NCBI GenBank assembly: GCA_046289925.1 | Contig: JBKBUN010000162.1 | Span: 1 to 5,741, forward strand | Direction: 5' to 3' | Length of the DNA: 5,741 nucleotides | DNA from: Acidovorax_G sp046289925 | GTDB lineage: Bacteria > Pseudomonadota > Gammaproteobacteria > Burkholderiales > Burkholderiaceae_C | Shown: positions 1-5,670 of the stretch, in pieces | Numbering within the stretch: position 1 is the stretch's first letter | How the letters are laid out: every line of letters starts with the position of its first letter | Translations under genes and position numbers: made by a program | Notes under the pieces: generated by a model | The model's database searches: none | Seen by the model: only the letters and a program-made list of their open reading frames with translations | What the model was told of the DNA's origin: nothing

Positions 1-80
1 GGGCCAAAAGACGGCGGAAAATGGACCGCTGCGGCCCATTTGCAGCCGACGATTCCCAAGTCCGACAGGCTCCTAGGATC

Positions 81-482
81 ATGCCCGACTCGTCCCTGCC
101 TGATGCGCCTTCGCGCTATGTGTTTGTGTACGGAACGCTGCGCCGCGGGGGAGCGAACGACATCACACGCCTGCAGCCTGCCCCCACCTGGGTGGGGGCC
201 ACCAGTGTGCAAGGGGTGCTCTACCACTTGGGCGCTTATCCCGGGCTGCGCTTGCAGGGCGACGGCCGGGTGTGCGGCGAGGTGTACCGGATCACACCGC
301 CACTGGAGGTGGTGCTCGACCGCATCGAGGGCATCACCCCGGCGCCCGGGGACGAATATGCCAAGCGAGAACTGCTGGTCGAGGTGGCGGGGCGGTGCGT
401 GCAGTGCCTGGTATACGAGGTGGCATCTTGGCGCTGCGCGACGGCGCCCCGCATCGCCTCTGGAGATTGGATGCAGGCCTGA
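81..482 (+). CDS. Gamma-glutamylcyclotransferase-like (AIG2/GGCT fold) protein
   Basis: A 133-residue protein of the GGCT/AIG2-like fold. Proteins of this fold typically cyclise gamma-glutamyl amino acids or related gamma-glutamyl amines to 5-oxoproline; the substrate here is unknown. The family signature VFVYGTLRRGG is at residues 14-24, a GAYPGL turn at 51-56, GEVYRI at 66-71, and LDRIEGI at 79-85. Glu83 sits where the catalytic Glu of human GGCT (Glu98, in LDEQEG) is expected. A YAKRELLVEV strand follows at 93-102, and the protein ends in ASGDWMQA. No signal peptide or membrane segment is seen, so it is probably cytosolic. The ATG at 81 is preferred because it places the YGTL motif near the N-terminus as usual. 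An in-frame ATG at 21 would add 20 residues that look unlike the family, and neither start has a well-spaced Shine-Dalgarno. No partner gene lies downstream. The fold is fairly certain; the activity is inferred. Confidence 0.8.
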   Translation: MPDSSLPDAPSRYVFVYGTLRRGGANDITRLQPAPTWVGATSVQGVLYHLGAYPGLRLQGDGRVCGEVYRITPPLEVVLDRIEGITPAPGDEYAKRELLVEVAGRCVQCLVYEVASWRCATAPRIASGDWMQA

Positions 483-746
483 GGTGGGCGCCGCAGGTCT
501 GCTGTGGCATGGGCCGCGTCTTATCGGTGCAATGGCGGGCAGCGCCTGACGCATCGGACGGATGCGCGCCTGCGGTTCTGCGAGGGCAGCGGATGCGCGC
601 GGTGAATGCCTTCTTGCATGATGAGATTTTGCTTTCGCATCGCAAAAAGAGAATCTGCTGCACTGCCGCATCTTTTCTCGATATGGGAAATAAATTTTCT
701 TATGATGGAATTTGAACTTTAAGTTATTGAATCTAAAAGAAAAAAT
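483..746. other. Gene-free stretch: GC-rich spacer turning into an AT-rich upstream region of aceA
   Basis: No convincing gene is present. The first part (483-600) is GC-rich. It holds a short hairpin, CGCATC (550-555) with GATGCG (561-566), and a 10-bp direct repeat GGATGCGCGC at 560-569 and 591-600. No T-run follows, so I do not call a terminator for the upstream gene. From about 615 the sequence becomes AT-rich, and 681-770 is about 21% GC by direct count. Such a region is typical of an upstream regulatory region with a bendable or UP-like character. A weak promoter-like pair, TTGAAC (712-717) and TAAAAG (734-739) with a 16-bp spacer, is present but is not decisive. Confidence 0.6.
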
Positions 747-768
747 TTATGTCTTGTATAAGACATAA
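747..768. promoter_or_regulatory. Candidate operator 1 upstream of aceA
   Basis: An inverted repeat with 9-bp arms, TTATGTCTT (747-755) and AAGACATAA (760-768), around a 4-bp centre GTAT. Its core, GTCTT-N4-AAGAC (751-764), recurs 30 bp downstream. The arm length, AT-rich setting and position about 95 bp before the aceA start suggest a binding site for a dimeric regulator; winged-helix GntR-type proteins often use such symmetric sites. The regulator is not encoded in the window and its identity is inference. The TATAAG inside the repeat (757-762) could also act as a -10 element, so the site may overlap a promoter. Confidence 0.6.
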
Positions 769-780
769 GATCTTGTGCGG

Positions 781-794
781 GTCTTATAGAAGAC
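781..794. promoter_or_regulatory. Candidate operator 2 upstream of aceA
   Basis: The second copy of the core GTCTT-N4-AAGAC, with centre ATAG, lies exactly 30 bp after the core of operator 1, close to three turns of B-DNA. A regulator bound at both would sit on the same face of the helix. TATAGA (785-790) lies inside it and could be a -10 hexamer, with only a poor -35 match (AAGACA at 760-765, 19-bp spacer). If so, binding here would block RNA polymerase directly. The palindrome AAGATCTT (767-774) lies between the two sites. Confidence 0.55.
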
Positions 795-849
795 TTACAG
801 TTGTCCCTAAGGACGGTCCTCCGACTGTCCGCAGCTTTCAACCACTTCT

Positions 850-853
850 GGAG
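850..853 (+). promoter_or_regulatory. Ribosome binding site of aceA
   Basis: GGAG ends 7 nt before the ATG at 861. It decides the start: an in-frame TTG at 801 would add 20 residues with no Shine-Dalgarno before it, and the protein from 861 begins like known isocitrate lyases (MSQKASLTREQQIAALEKDW). Confidence 0.75.
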
Positions 854-860
854 TTGTCTT

Positions 861-2186
861 ATGTCTCAGAAAGCCTCCCTGACCCGCGAACAACAGATTG
901 CCGCCCTCGAAAAAGACTGGGCTGAAAACCCCCGCTGGAAGGGTGTCAAGCGCGGCTACAGCGCAGCCGACGTGGTGCGCCTGCGCGGCAGCCTGCAGCC
1001 CGAGTACACGCTGGCCCAACGCGGTGCCGAGAAGCTGTGGGAGCTGGTGAATGGCAAGGCCAAGAAGGGCTATGTGAACGCATTCGGCGCCATCACCGCT
1101 GGTCAGGCCATGCAGCAGGCCAAGGCAGGCCTGGAGGCGGTGTATCTGTCGGGCTGGCAAGTGGCCGCTGACGGCAACACGTCGGAAACCATGTACCCCG
1201 ACCAGTCGCTGTACGCCTACGACTCGGTGCCCACCATGGTGCGCCGCATCAACAACACCTTCAAGCGCGCCGACGAGATCCAGTGGTCGCGCGGCATTGG
1301 CCCTGGCGATGAGGGCTTCATCGACTACTTCCTGCCTATCGTGGCCGATGCAGAAGCCGGTTTCGGCGGCGTGCTCAATGCCTTCGAACTCATGAAGAAC
1401 ATGATCGCCGCCGGTGCTGCCGGCGTGCACTTCGAAGATCAACTGGCTGCCGTGAAGAAATGCGGCCACATGGGGGGCAAGGTGCTGGTGCCCACGCAGG
1501 AAGCCATTGAAAAGCTGATTGCAGCGCGTTTCGCTGCCGACGTGATGGGCGTTCCTACCATCGTGCTGGCCCGTACCGACGCGGAAGCTGCCAACCTGAT
1601 CACCAGCGACCACGACGCGAACGACAAGCCCTTCCTGACAGGCGAACGCACACAAGAAGGCTTCTACCGTGTGAAGAACGGTCTGGAACAAGCCATCAGC
1701 CGTGGCGTGGCCTATGCGCCCTACGCCGACCTGGTGTGGTGCGAGACCGGCACGCCCGACCTTGGCTTTGCCCGTGAGTTCGCCCAAGCCGTGCATGCCA
1801 AGTGCCCCGGCAAGCTGCTGTCCTACAACTGCTCGCCGTCTTTCAACTGGAAGAAGAACCTGGACGACGCCACCATTGCCAAGTTCCAGGACGAACTGTC
1901 TGCACTGGGCTACAAGTACCAGTTCATCACGCTGGCTGGCATCCATGTCAACTGGTTCAACACCTTCCAGTTCGCCCACGCCTACGCCCGCGGCGAAGGC
2001 ATGAAGCACTACGTCAATATGGTGCAAGAGCCCGAGTTCGCAGCACGCGAGAAGGGCTACACCTTCGTGTCGCACCAACAAGAAGTGGGCGCTGGTTACT
2101 TCGACGACGTGACCACCGTGATCCAGGGCGGCTCTTCCAGCGTGAAGGCACTGACCGGTTCCACCGAAGAAGAGCAGTTCCACTGA
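861..2186 (+). CDS. aceA: Isocitrate lyase
   Basis: Splits isocitrate into glyoxylate and succinate, the first step of the glyoxylate shunt, needed for growth on acetate, fatty acids and similar C2 sources. Cytosolic, normally a Mg-dependent homotetramer. The protein has 441 residues, close to the 434 of the E. coli enzyme. The catalytic signature KKCGHMGGKVL is at 199-209, with Cys201 as the active-site cysteine and His203 beside it. Metal- and substrate-site segments are also present: SGWQVAADGN at 97-106, DAEAGFGG at 163-170, ED at 192-193, ARTDAEAA at 237-244, and SYNCSPSFNW at 321-330. The C-terminus STEEEQFH matches the conserved tail that closes over the neighbouring active site. Codon use is strongly biased to CTG, AAG and GAA/GAG, consistent with high expression. 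Neither aceB nor aceK is adjacent, so it is probably a single-gene unit with its own regulated promoter and terminator. Confidence 0.98.
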   Translation: MSQKASLTREQQIAALEKDWAENPRWKGVKRGYSAADVVRLRGSLQPEYTLAQRGAEKLWELVNGKAKKGYVNAFGAITAGQAMQQAKAGLEAVYLSGWQVAADGNTSETMYPDQSLYAYDSVPTMVRRINNTFKRADEIQWSRGIGPGDEGFIDYFLPIVADAEAGFGGVLNAFELMKNMIAAGAAGVHFEDQLAAVKKCGHMGGKVLVPTQEAIEKLIAARFAADVMGVPTIVLARTDAEAANLITSDHDANDKPFLTGERTQEGFYRVKNGLEQAISRGVAYAPYADLVWCETGTPDLGFAREFAQAVHAKCPGKLLSYNCSPSFNWKKNLDDATIAKFQDELSALGYKYQFITLAGIHVNWFNTFQFAHAYARGEGMKHYVNMVQEPEFAAREKGYTFVSHQQEVGAGYFDDVTTVIQGGSSSVKALTGSTEEEQFH

Positions 2187-2243
2187 AGCGCTGCGGCGCA
2201 CGGGATCTTCCAGTCGAGAGATTGGTGCGTCGTGGATGAGGCC

Positions 2244-2272
2244 AAAGCCCGCAGCTGCCCGCTGCGGGCTTT
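2244..2272 (+). terminator. Intrinsic terminator after aceA
   Basis: The arm AAAGCCCGCAGC (2244-2255) pairs perfectly with GCTGCGGGCTTT (2261-2272), a 12-bp GC-rich stem with a 5-nt loop (TGCCC). The T-rich 3' arm and following bases (TTTGTGCTTGTT) supply a modest U tract. It lies about 58 bp after the aceA stop and separates aceA from hisZ. With A-tract and T-tract on both sides it could work in both directions. Confidence 0.85.
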
Positions 2273-2302
2273 GTGCTTGTTGGGAGGCTGTCCACCGGGC
2301 GC

Positions 2303-2325
2303 TGTCGGGCTTGGCCTGCCCGGCA
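2303..2325 (+). other. Second hairpin in the aceA-hisZ gap
   Basis: TGTCGGGC (2303-2310) can pair with GCCCGGCA (2318-2325), including one G-T pair, around a 7-nt loop. There is no T-run after it, so it is not a standard intrinsic terminator. It lies upstream of the putative hisZ -10 element, so it would not be in the hisZ mRNA if that promoter is real. It may be only a chance fold in GC-rich DNA. Confidence 0.35.
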
Positions 2326-2349
2326 CGTAGGGTGTCTGGTCCCAGCAAG

Positions 2350-2355
2350 TAGAAT
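2350..2355 (+). promoter_or_regulatory. Putative -10 element of the hisZ promoter
   Basis: TAGAAT (5 of 6 matches to TATAAT) is followed by an AT-rich stretch (CATCGTTTTAAC), 29 bp before the hisZ ATG. No good -35 hexamer is seen 16-18 bp upstream. A promoter is expected here because a strong terminator lies just before and three co-directional genes follow. Call based on position and one hexamer only. Confidence 0.4.
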
Positions 2356-2383
2356 CATCGTTTTAACAGCCCGTCGATTTCTC

Positions 2384-3532
2384 ATGTCAGCCTGGGTCCT
2401 GCCAGATCACATTGCCGATGTTCTGCCCTCCCAGGCGCGACACATCGAAGACCTGCGCAGAGGCATGCTGGACACAGCGCGCAGCTACGGCTACGAGCTT
2501 GTCATTCCGCCGCTGCTGGAGCATCTGGAGTCTTTGCTCACTGGCACCGGCGAAGCATTGGATCTGCAGACCTTCAAACTGGTGGATCAGTTGTCCGGTC
2601 GCACCCTGGGGATTCGTGCCGATATGACCCCGCAGGTCGCACGCATCGATGCCCATCTGCTCAATCGTCAGGGCGTGGCCCGCTTGTGCTACTGCGGCTC
2701 GACCTTGCACACCAAGCCGGATCGTCCGCGCGCCACGCGTGAGCCGCTGCAGTTCGGGGCCGAAATTTACGGGCACGCAGGGCCGGAGGCCGACCTTGAA
2801 GTCTTGCAACTGGCCTTGCATTGCCTGAGCAAGGCAGGGCTGAAAGACATCACCGTAGATCTGGCCGACGTGCGATTGGTGCGCGCGTTGCTGGCAGGCG
2901 TGGAGTTGTCGGCTGATCAGCGCGGTGATATTCACCAGGCCCTGGCCACCAAGGACGCCCAAACGCTTGCCCGCCTGACGCAGCGGTTTCCTGCGGCGTC
3001 TCGCAATGGATTGATGGCATTGCTGGACTTGTACGGTGGTGCCGAGGTGCTGGACCGCGCGGCGTCGGCCCTGTCTGGTGTTGCAGGCGTGACTCCGGTG
3101 CTGGAAGCCCTTCGCTGGTTGACTCAACGTCTGCCAGGCGCGCGCGTGACCCTCGATCTCGGTGACTTGCGCGGCTACGCGTACTACAGCGGCATGCGGT
3201 TCGCCATGTACGCACCGGGCTGCACTGACGCCCTTGTGCGCGGTGGACGCTACGACGAGGTCGGTGCGGTCTTTGGGCGAAATCGTCCCGCCGCTGGTTT
3301 CAGTCTCGATCTCAAACCATTGGCCGAAGCCGTGCCGGCTCGGCCATTGCGTGCCGCCATTCGGGCTCCTTGGCTGGAAATGCCCGACCTGTCTGCGGCA
3401 ATCGCGCAGTTGCGCGCCCAAGGTGAAACGGTGGTCTGTGTTCTGCCAGGACACGAGAACGAAGTGCAAGAGTTCGACTGCGATCGAGAGCTCGCATCCG
3501 AGCAAGGTCGGTGGGTGGTTCGCGCCCTTTGA
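2384..3532 (+). CDS. hisZ: ATP phosphoribosyltransferase regulatory subunit HisZ
   Basis: A catalytically inactive paralogue of histidyl-tRNA synthetase that joins the short-form HisG to make active, histidine-sensitive ATP phosphoribosyltransferase, the first enzyme of histidine synthesis. The 382-residue protein has the class II synthetase-like core. It shows PDHIADVLP at 7-15, RADMTPQVARI at 78-88 (motif 2 region), REPLQFGAEIYG at 119-130, DLRGYAYYSGMRFAMY at 261-276 (counterpart of the histidine-binding RGLDYY segment of HisRS), and LVRGGRYDEV at 284-293. The HisRS anticodon-binding domain is missing; instead a short tail ends in GRWVVRAL. This length and the altered motifs separate HisZ from HisS. 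The ATG at 2384 begins the familiar MSAWVLPDHIADVLP N-terminus; the Shine-Dalgarno is weak. hisG is not in the window. purA follows after 33 bp, suggesting co-transcription. Confidence 0.95.
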   Translation: MSAWVLPDHIADVLPSQARHIEDLRRGMLDTARSYGYELVIPPLLEHLESLLTGTGEALDLQTFKLVDQLSGRTLGIRADMTPQVARIDAHLLNRQGVARLCYCGSTLHTKPDRPRATREPLQFGAEIYGHAGPEADLEVLQLALHCLSKAGLKDITVDLADVRLVRALLAGVELSADQRGDIHQALATKDAQTLARLTQRFPAASRNGLMALLDLYGGAEVLDRAASALSGVAGVTPVLEALRWLTQRLPGARVTLDLGDLRGYAYYSGMRFAMYAPGCTDALVRGGRYDEVGAVFGRNRPAAGFSLDLKPLAEAVPARPLRAAIRAPWLEMPDLSAAIAQLRAQGETVVCVLPGHENEVQEFDCDRELASEQGRWVVRAL

Positions 3533-3565
3533 TATCAAACCCTCTAGTGAGACGGATCTGTGGAT

Positions 3566-4939
3566 ATGAATAGCAGCAAAGGGCGCAACGTCGTCGTCAT
3601 TGGGACCCAGTGGGGCGATGAAGGCAAGGGCAAGTTGGTAGATTGGCTGACCGAGAGCGCTCAGGGCGTGGTCCGGTTTCAGGGGGGGCACAACGCCGGT
3701 CACACGCTGGTCATCAACGGTGTCAAGACCGCGCTGCACCTCATTCCGAGCGGCATCATGCGCCCCGGCGTCAAGTGCTACATCGGCAACGGTGTGGTAC
3801 TGTCTGCCGCCAAATTGTTTGAGGAAATCGAGGGGCTGGAGCGTGCGGGTGTTGAAGTGCGATCTCGTTTGCGCGTCAGCGAGGCCTGTCCGCTGATCCT
3901 GCCGTTTCATGCGGTTTTGGATGTGGCACGGGAGGCCGCTCGCGAGCAGGGCGGTTCGGAAAAAATTGGCACGACCGGGCGCGGTATCGGTCCGGCCTAC
4001 GAGGACAAGATCGCCCGGCGTGCGCTGCGAGTTCAGGATCTGAAGTATCCGGACCGGTTCGCGGCAAAGTTACGCGAGCTGCTGGCCCTGCACAACCATG
4101 TGCTCAAGACCTTTCTGGGCTCCGATAAGCTCGTTTTTGCCGATACTCTCAAGCCGTATGTGGCCCATGGTGAGGTGCAGTTCGACGTGGTGTACGAAGA
4201 GGCCATGCGCCACGCCGAGCTGCTGCGCCCCATGATGGCGGACGTGTCACGCGAGCTGAATGAAGCCCACCAGCATGGTGCCAACCTGCTGTTCGAAGGT
4301 GCGCAGGGTACCCTTCTGGATGTGGACCATGGTACCTATCCGTATGTGACTTCCAGCAATTGCGTGGCGGGCAATGCCGCTGCGGGCTCTGGCGTGGGGC
4401 CTGGCATGCTGCACTATGTGCTGGGCATTACCAAGGCGTACTGCACCCGCGTGGGTGGGGGGCCATTCCCAACAGAGCTGGACTGGCAGACACCCGGAAC
4501 CCCCGGCTATCACATGAGCACCGTCGGGGCGGAAAAGGGCGTCACCACAGGGCGCAGCCGCCGCTGTGGCTGGTTCGACGCCGCGCTTCTGAAGCGCAGC
4601 GCACAGGTCAACGGACTCTCGGGTTTGTGTATCACCAAGCTGGATGTGCTCGACGGATTGGATGAGCTCATGCTCTGCGTGGGTTACGAGCTCAATGGTG
4701 AGCGTTTGGATCTGCTTCCCATGGGGGCGGACGAAATCGCCCAATGCAAGCCGATCTATGAGCGCATGCCTGGATGGACCGATTCAACTGTGGGGGTGAC
4801 GGTCTACGAAAGCTTGCCGGAGAATGCGCGCCGTTATTTGGAGCGCATTGAGCAAACGACTGGCGTGCCGATCGCCATGATTTCAACCAGTCCTGATCGT
4901 GCGCACACCATCCTGCGCACGCATCCCTACCAAGCTTGA
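3566..4939 (+). CDS. purA: Adenylosuccinate synthetase
   Basis: Joins IMP and aspartate, using GTP, to form adenylosuccinate, the committed step to AMP; cytosolic and usually a dimer. The 457-residue protein holds the full set of family motifs. The P-loop-like GTQWGDEGKGK is at 13-23, with Asp18 as the expected catalytic base. GGHNAGHT is at 40-47 with the catalytic His46. GTTGRGIGPAYEDK (IMP loop) is at 135-148, EGAQGTLLDVDHGTYPYVTS at 244-263, GITKAYCTRVGGGPFPTE at 287-304, TTGRSRRCGWFD (arginine-rich loop) at 327-338, and the guanine-specificity TKLD at 357-360. It is somewhat longer than the 432-residue E. coli enzyme, as I recall it. Part of the extra length comes from small insertions near 125-133 and 307-326. 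ATG 3566 is preferred over GTG 3560 because GACGGA (3551-3556) is better spaced from it. It sits between hisZ and a phosphoribosyltransferase gene, both linked to purine and PRPP use. Confidence 0.98.
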   Translation: MNSSKGRNVVVIGTQWGDEGKGKLVDWLTESAQGVVRFQGGHNAGHTLVINGVKTALHLIPSGIMRPGVKCYIGNGVVLSAAKLFEEIEGLERAGVEVRSRLRVSEACPLILPFHAVLDVAREAAREQGGSEKIGTTGRGIGPAYEDKIARRALRVQDLKYPDRFAAKLRELLALHNHVLKTFLGSDKLVFADTLKPYVAHGEVQFDVVYEEAMRHAELLRPMMADVSRELNEAHQHGANLLFEGAQGTLLDVDHGTYPYVTSSNCVAGNAAAGSGVGPGMLHYVLGITKAYCTRVGGGPFPTELDWQTPGTPGYHMSTVGAEKGVTTGRSRRCGWFDAALLKRSAQVNGLSGLCITKLDVLDGLDELMLCVGYELNGERLDLLPMGADEIAQCKPIYERMPGWTDSTVGVTVYESLPENARRYLERIEQTTGVPIAMISTSPDRAHTILRTHPYQA

Positions 4940-5005
4940 TGCCGAAGGTCCACTGCTGCCGCGTGTGATGGTTGCAGTGGCTGCTACGCTCACCCAAAAC
5001 GCCCC

Positions 5006-5010
5006 AGGAG
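5006..5010 (+). promoter_or_regulatory. Ribosome binding site of the phosphoribosyltransferase gene
   Basis: AGGAG lies 8 nt before the ATG at 5019 and settles the start. An in-frame ATG at 4968 would add 17 residues (MVAVAATLTQNAPGEIP) that include the translated ribosome binding site itself. Confidence 0.8.
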
Positions 5011-5018
5011 AAATCCCG

Positions 5019-5543
5019 ATGTTGACCGAAGATGGCAAGCACTTGTACGTCAGTTACGACGAGTATCACAGCCTGATTGAAAAGCTGGCCTTGAAGGTGC
5101 ATCAATCAGGTTGGGACTTCGACACCATCCTGTGCCTGGCACGTGGGGGCCTTCGTCCCGGTGACATCCTCAGTCGCATCTTCGACAAGCCGCTGGCCAT
5201 CATGTCGACCAGTTCTTACCGTGCTGAGGCTGGCACGGTGCAGGGGCATCTGGACATTGCGCGTTTCATCACGACGCCCAAGGGCGAAATCGCGGGCCGT
5301 GTGCTGCTTGTCGATGACCTTGCAGACTCCGGTCACACCCTACATGCGGTGATCGACATGCTCAAGACCAATTACGCACCGATCACGGAACTGCGCAGTG
5401 CTGTGATCTGGACCAAGGGCATCTCGAAGTTCACGCCCGACTATTCGGTGGAATTTCTGCCGACGAACCCGTGGATCCATCAGCCGTTCGAAGGCTATGA
5501 CAGCCTCACACCGGACAAGCTGCTGGAAAAGTGGAAAGTTTGA
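5019..5543 (+). CDS. Type I phosphoribosyltransferase, probably purine salvage
   Basis: A 174-residue single-domain type I phosphoribosyltransferase. The PRPP-binding signature VLLVDDLADSGHTL is at 95-108, with the paired acidic residues Asp99-Asp100. The pyrophosphate-loop region CLARGGLRPGDILSR is at 39-53, and a flexible-loop candidate MSTSSYRAEAGT at 62-73. The C-terminal NPWIHQPFEGYD (150-161) resembles the hood segment of Gpt-like xanthine/hypoxanthine/guanine PRTases, in which a Trp or other aromatic residue stacks on the base; Trp152 is the candidate here. The likely reaction is purine base plus PRPP giving the nucleoside monophosphate. The base is not fixed by sequence, so no gene symbol is given. 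It follows purA by 79 bp with no T-tailed terminator between them, so read-through from hisZ-purA is likely. The protein appears complete and cytosolic. A regulatory PRTase-like role is less likely but not excluded. Confidence 0.88.
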   Translation: MLTEDGKHLYVSYDEYHSLIEKLALKVHQSGWDFDTILCLARGGLRPGDILSRIFDKPLAIMSTSSYRAEAGTVQGHLDIARFITTPKGEIAGRVLLVDDLADSGHTLHAVIDMLKTNYAPITELRSAVIWTKGISKFTPDYSVEFLPTNPWIHQPFEGYDSLTPDKLLEKWKV

Positions 5544-5661
5544 TTGACGGTCGATTGCGAGACGCCTTCGCTGAAAGCGTCGGCGCGACGGTCGCTGTTG
5601 TCTTGCCGTGATCTGGCAGGTCTTGAATCGTTGAAGATTTCGAAGACCGTGCTGAAAATGA
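5544..5661. other. Intergenic region after the PRTase gene
   Basis: No gene seen. An imperfect hairpin, GACGC (5561-5565) with GCGTC (5577-5581) plus three inner pairs around loop GCT, could end the hisZ-purA-PRTase transcript. No T-run follows, so termination is unsure. The 8-mer GACGGTCG occurs at 5546-5553 and 5587-5594. Confidence 0.4.
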
Positions 5662-5670
5662 TGGTATAGT
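5662..5670 (+). promoter_or_regulatory. Extended -10 promoter, likely for a stable RNA beyond the right edge
   Basis: TG-G-TATAGT is an extended -10 element (TGn plus 5 of 6 matches to TATAAT). It is followed by a pyrimidine- and GC-rich start region, TCGCCTCCCGCTGCTGC (5671-5687). The pattern of TATA box, GC-rich discriminator and CTGCTG resembles rRNA and tRNA operon promoters of Burkholderiales. No good -35 hexamer is seen at the usual distance: TTGAAG at 5631-5636 is 28 bp away, and GAAGAC at 5642-5647 (17-bp spacing) is a poor match. This fits reliance on the extended -10. The remaining 5688-5741 is a G/T-rich non-coding leader without a recognisable RNA gene. The downstream gene is outside the window, so its nature is inference. 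Confidence 0.5.

Noticed and set aside
549..567. A hairpin after the GGCT-like gene as its terminator
   Set aside because: The stem is only 6 bp and no T-run follows.
334..663. A possible small - strand gene running from the 483-860 gap into the GGCT-like gene
   Set aside because: Its protein is Arg/Pro/Ala-rich with no motif, and most of it mirrors the GGCT-like gene. There is no good ribosome binding site.
272..715. A + strand frame of 147 codons crossing the end of the GGCT-like gene
   Set aside because: It begins inside the real gene in another frame and the protein looks random. The AT-rich tail is better explained as regulatory DNA.
747..794. The paired repeats as a CRISPR-like or transposon-end structure
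   Set aside because: There are only two copies with 4-bp centres, no spacers of usual length, no cas or transposase genes, and no target-site duplication. A regulator site is simpler.
801..860. A TTG start giving isocitrate lyase 20 extra residues
   Set aside because: No ribosome binding site precedes it, the extension does not look like the family, and GGAG at 850-853 supports the ATG at 861.
807..2348. A long open frame of 513 codons on the - strand opposite aceA
   Set aside because: The + strand frame is clearly isocitrate lyase with all catalytic motifs. The antisense protein has no recognisable motif, is rich in His, Gly and Val as expected from mirrored GC-biased codons, and lacks a convincing start site.
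2387..3910. A long open frame of 507 codons on the - strand opposite hisZ and the start of purA
   Set aside because: It spans two well-supported genes and their gap. The protein is low in recognisable features and is a codon-bias artefact.
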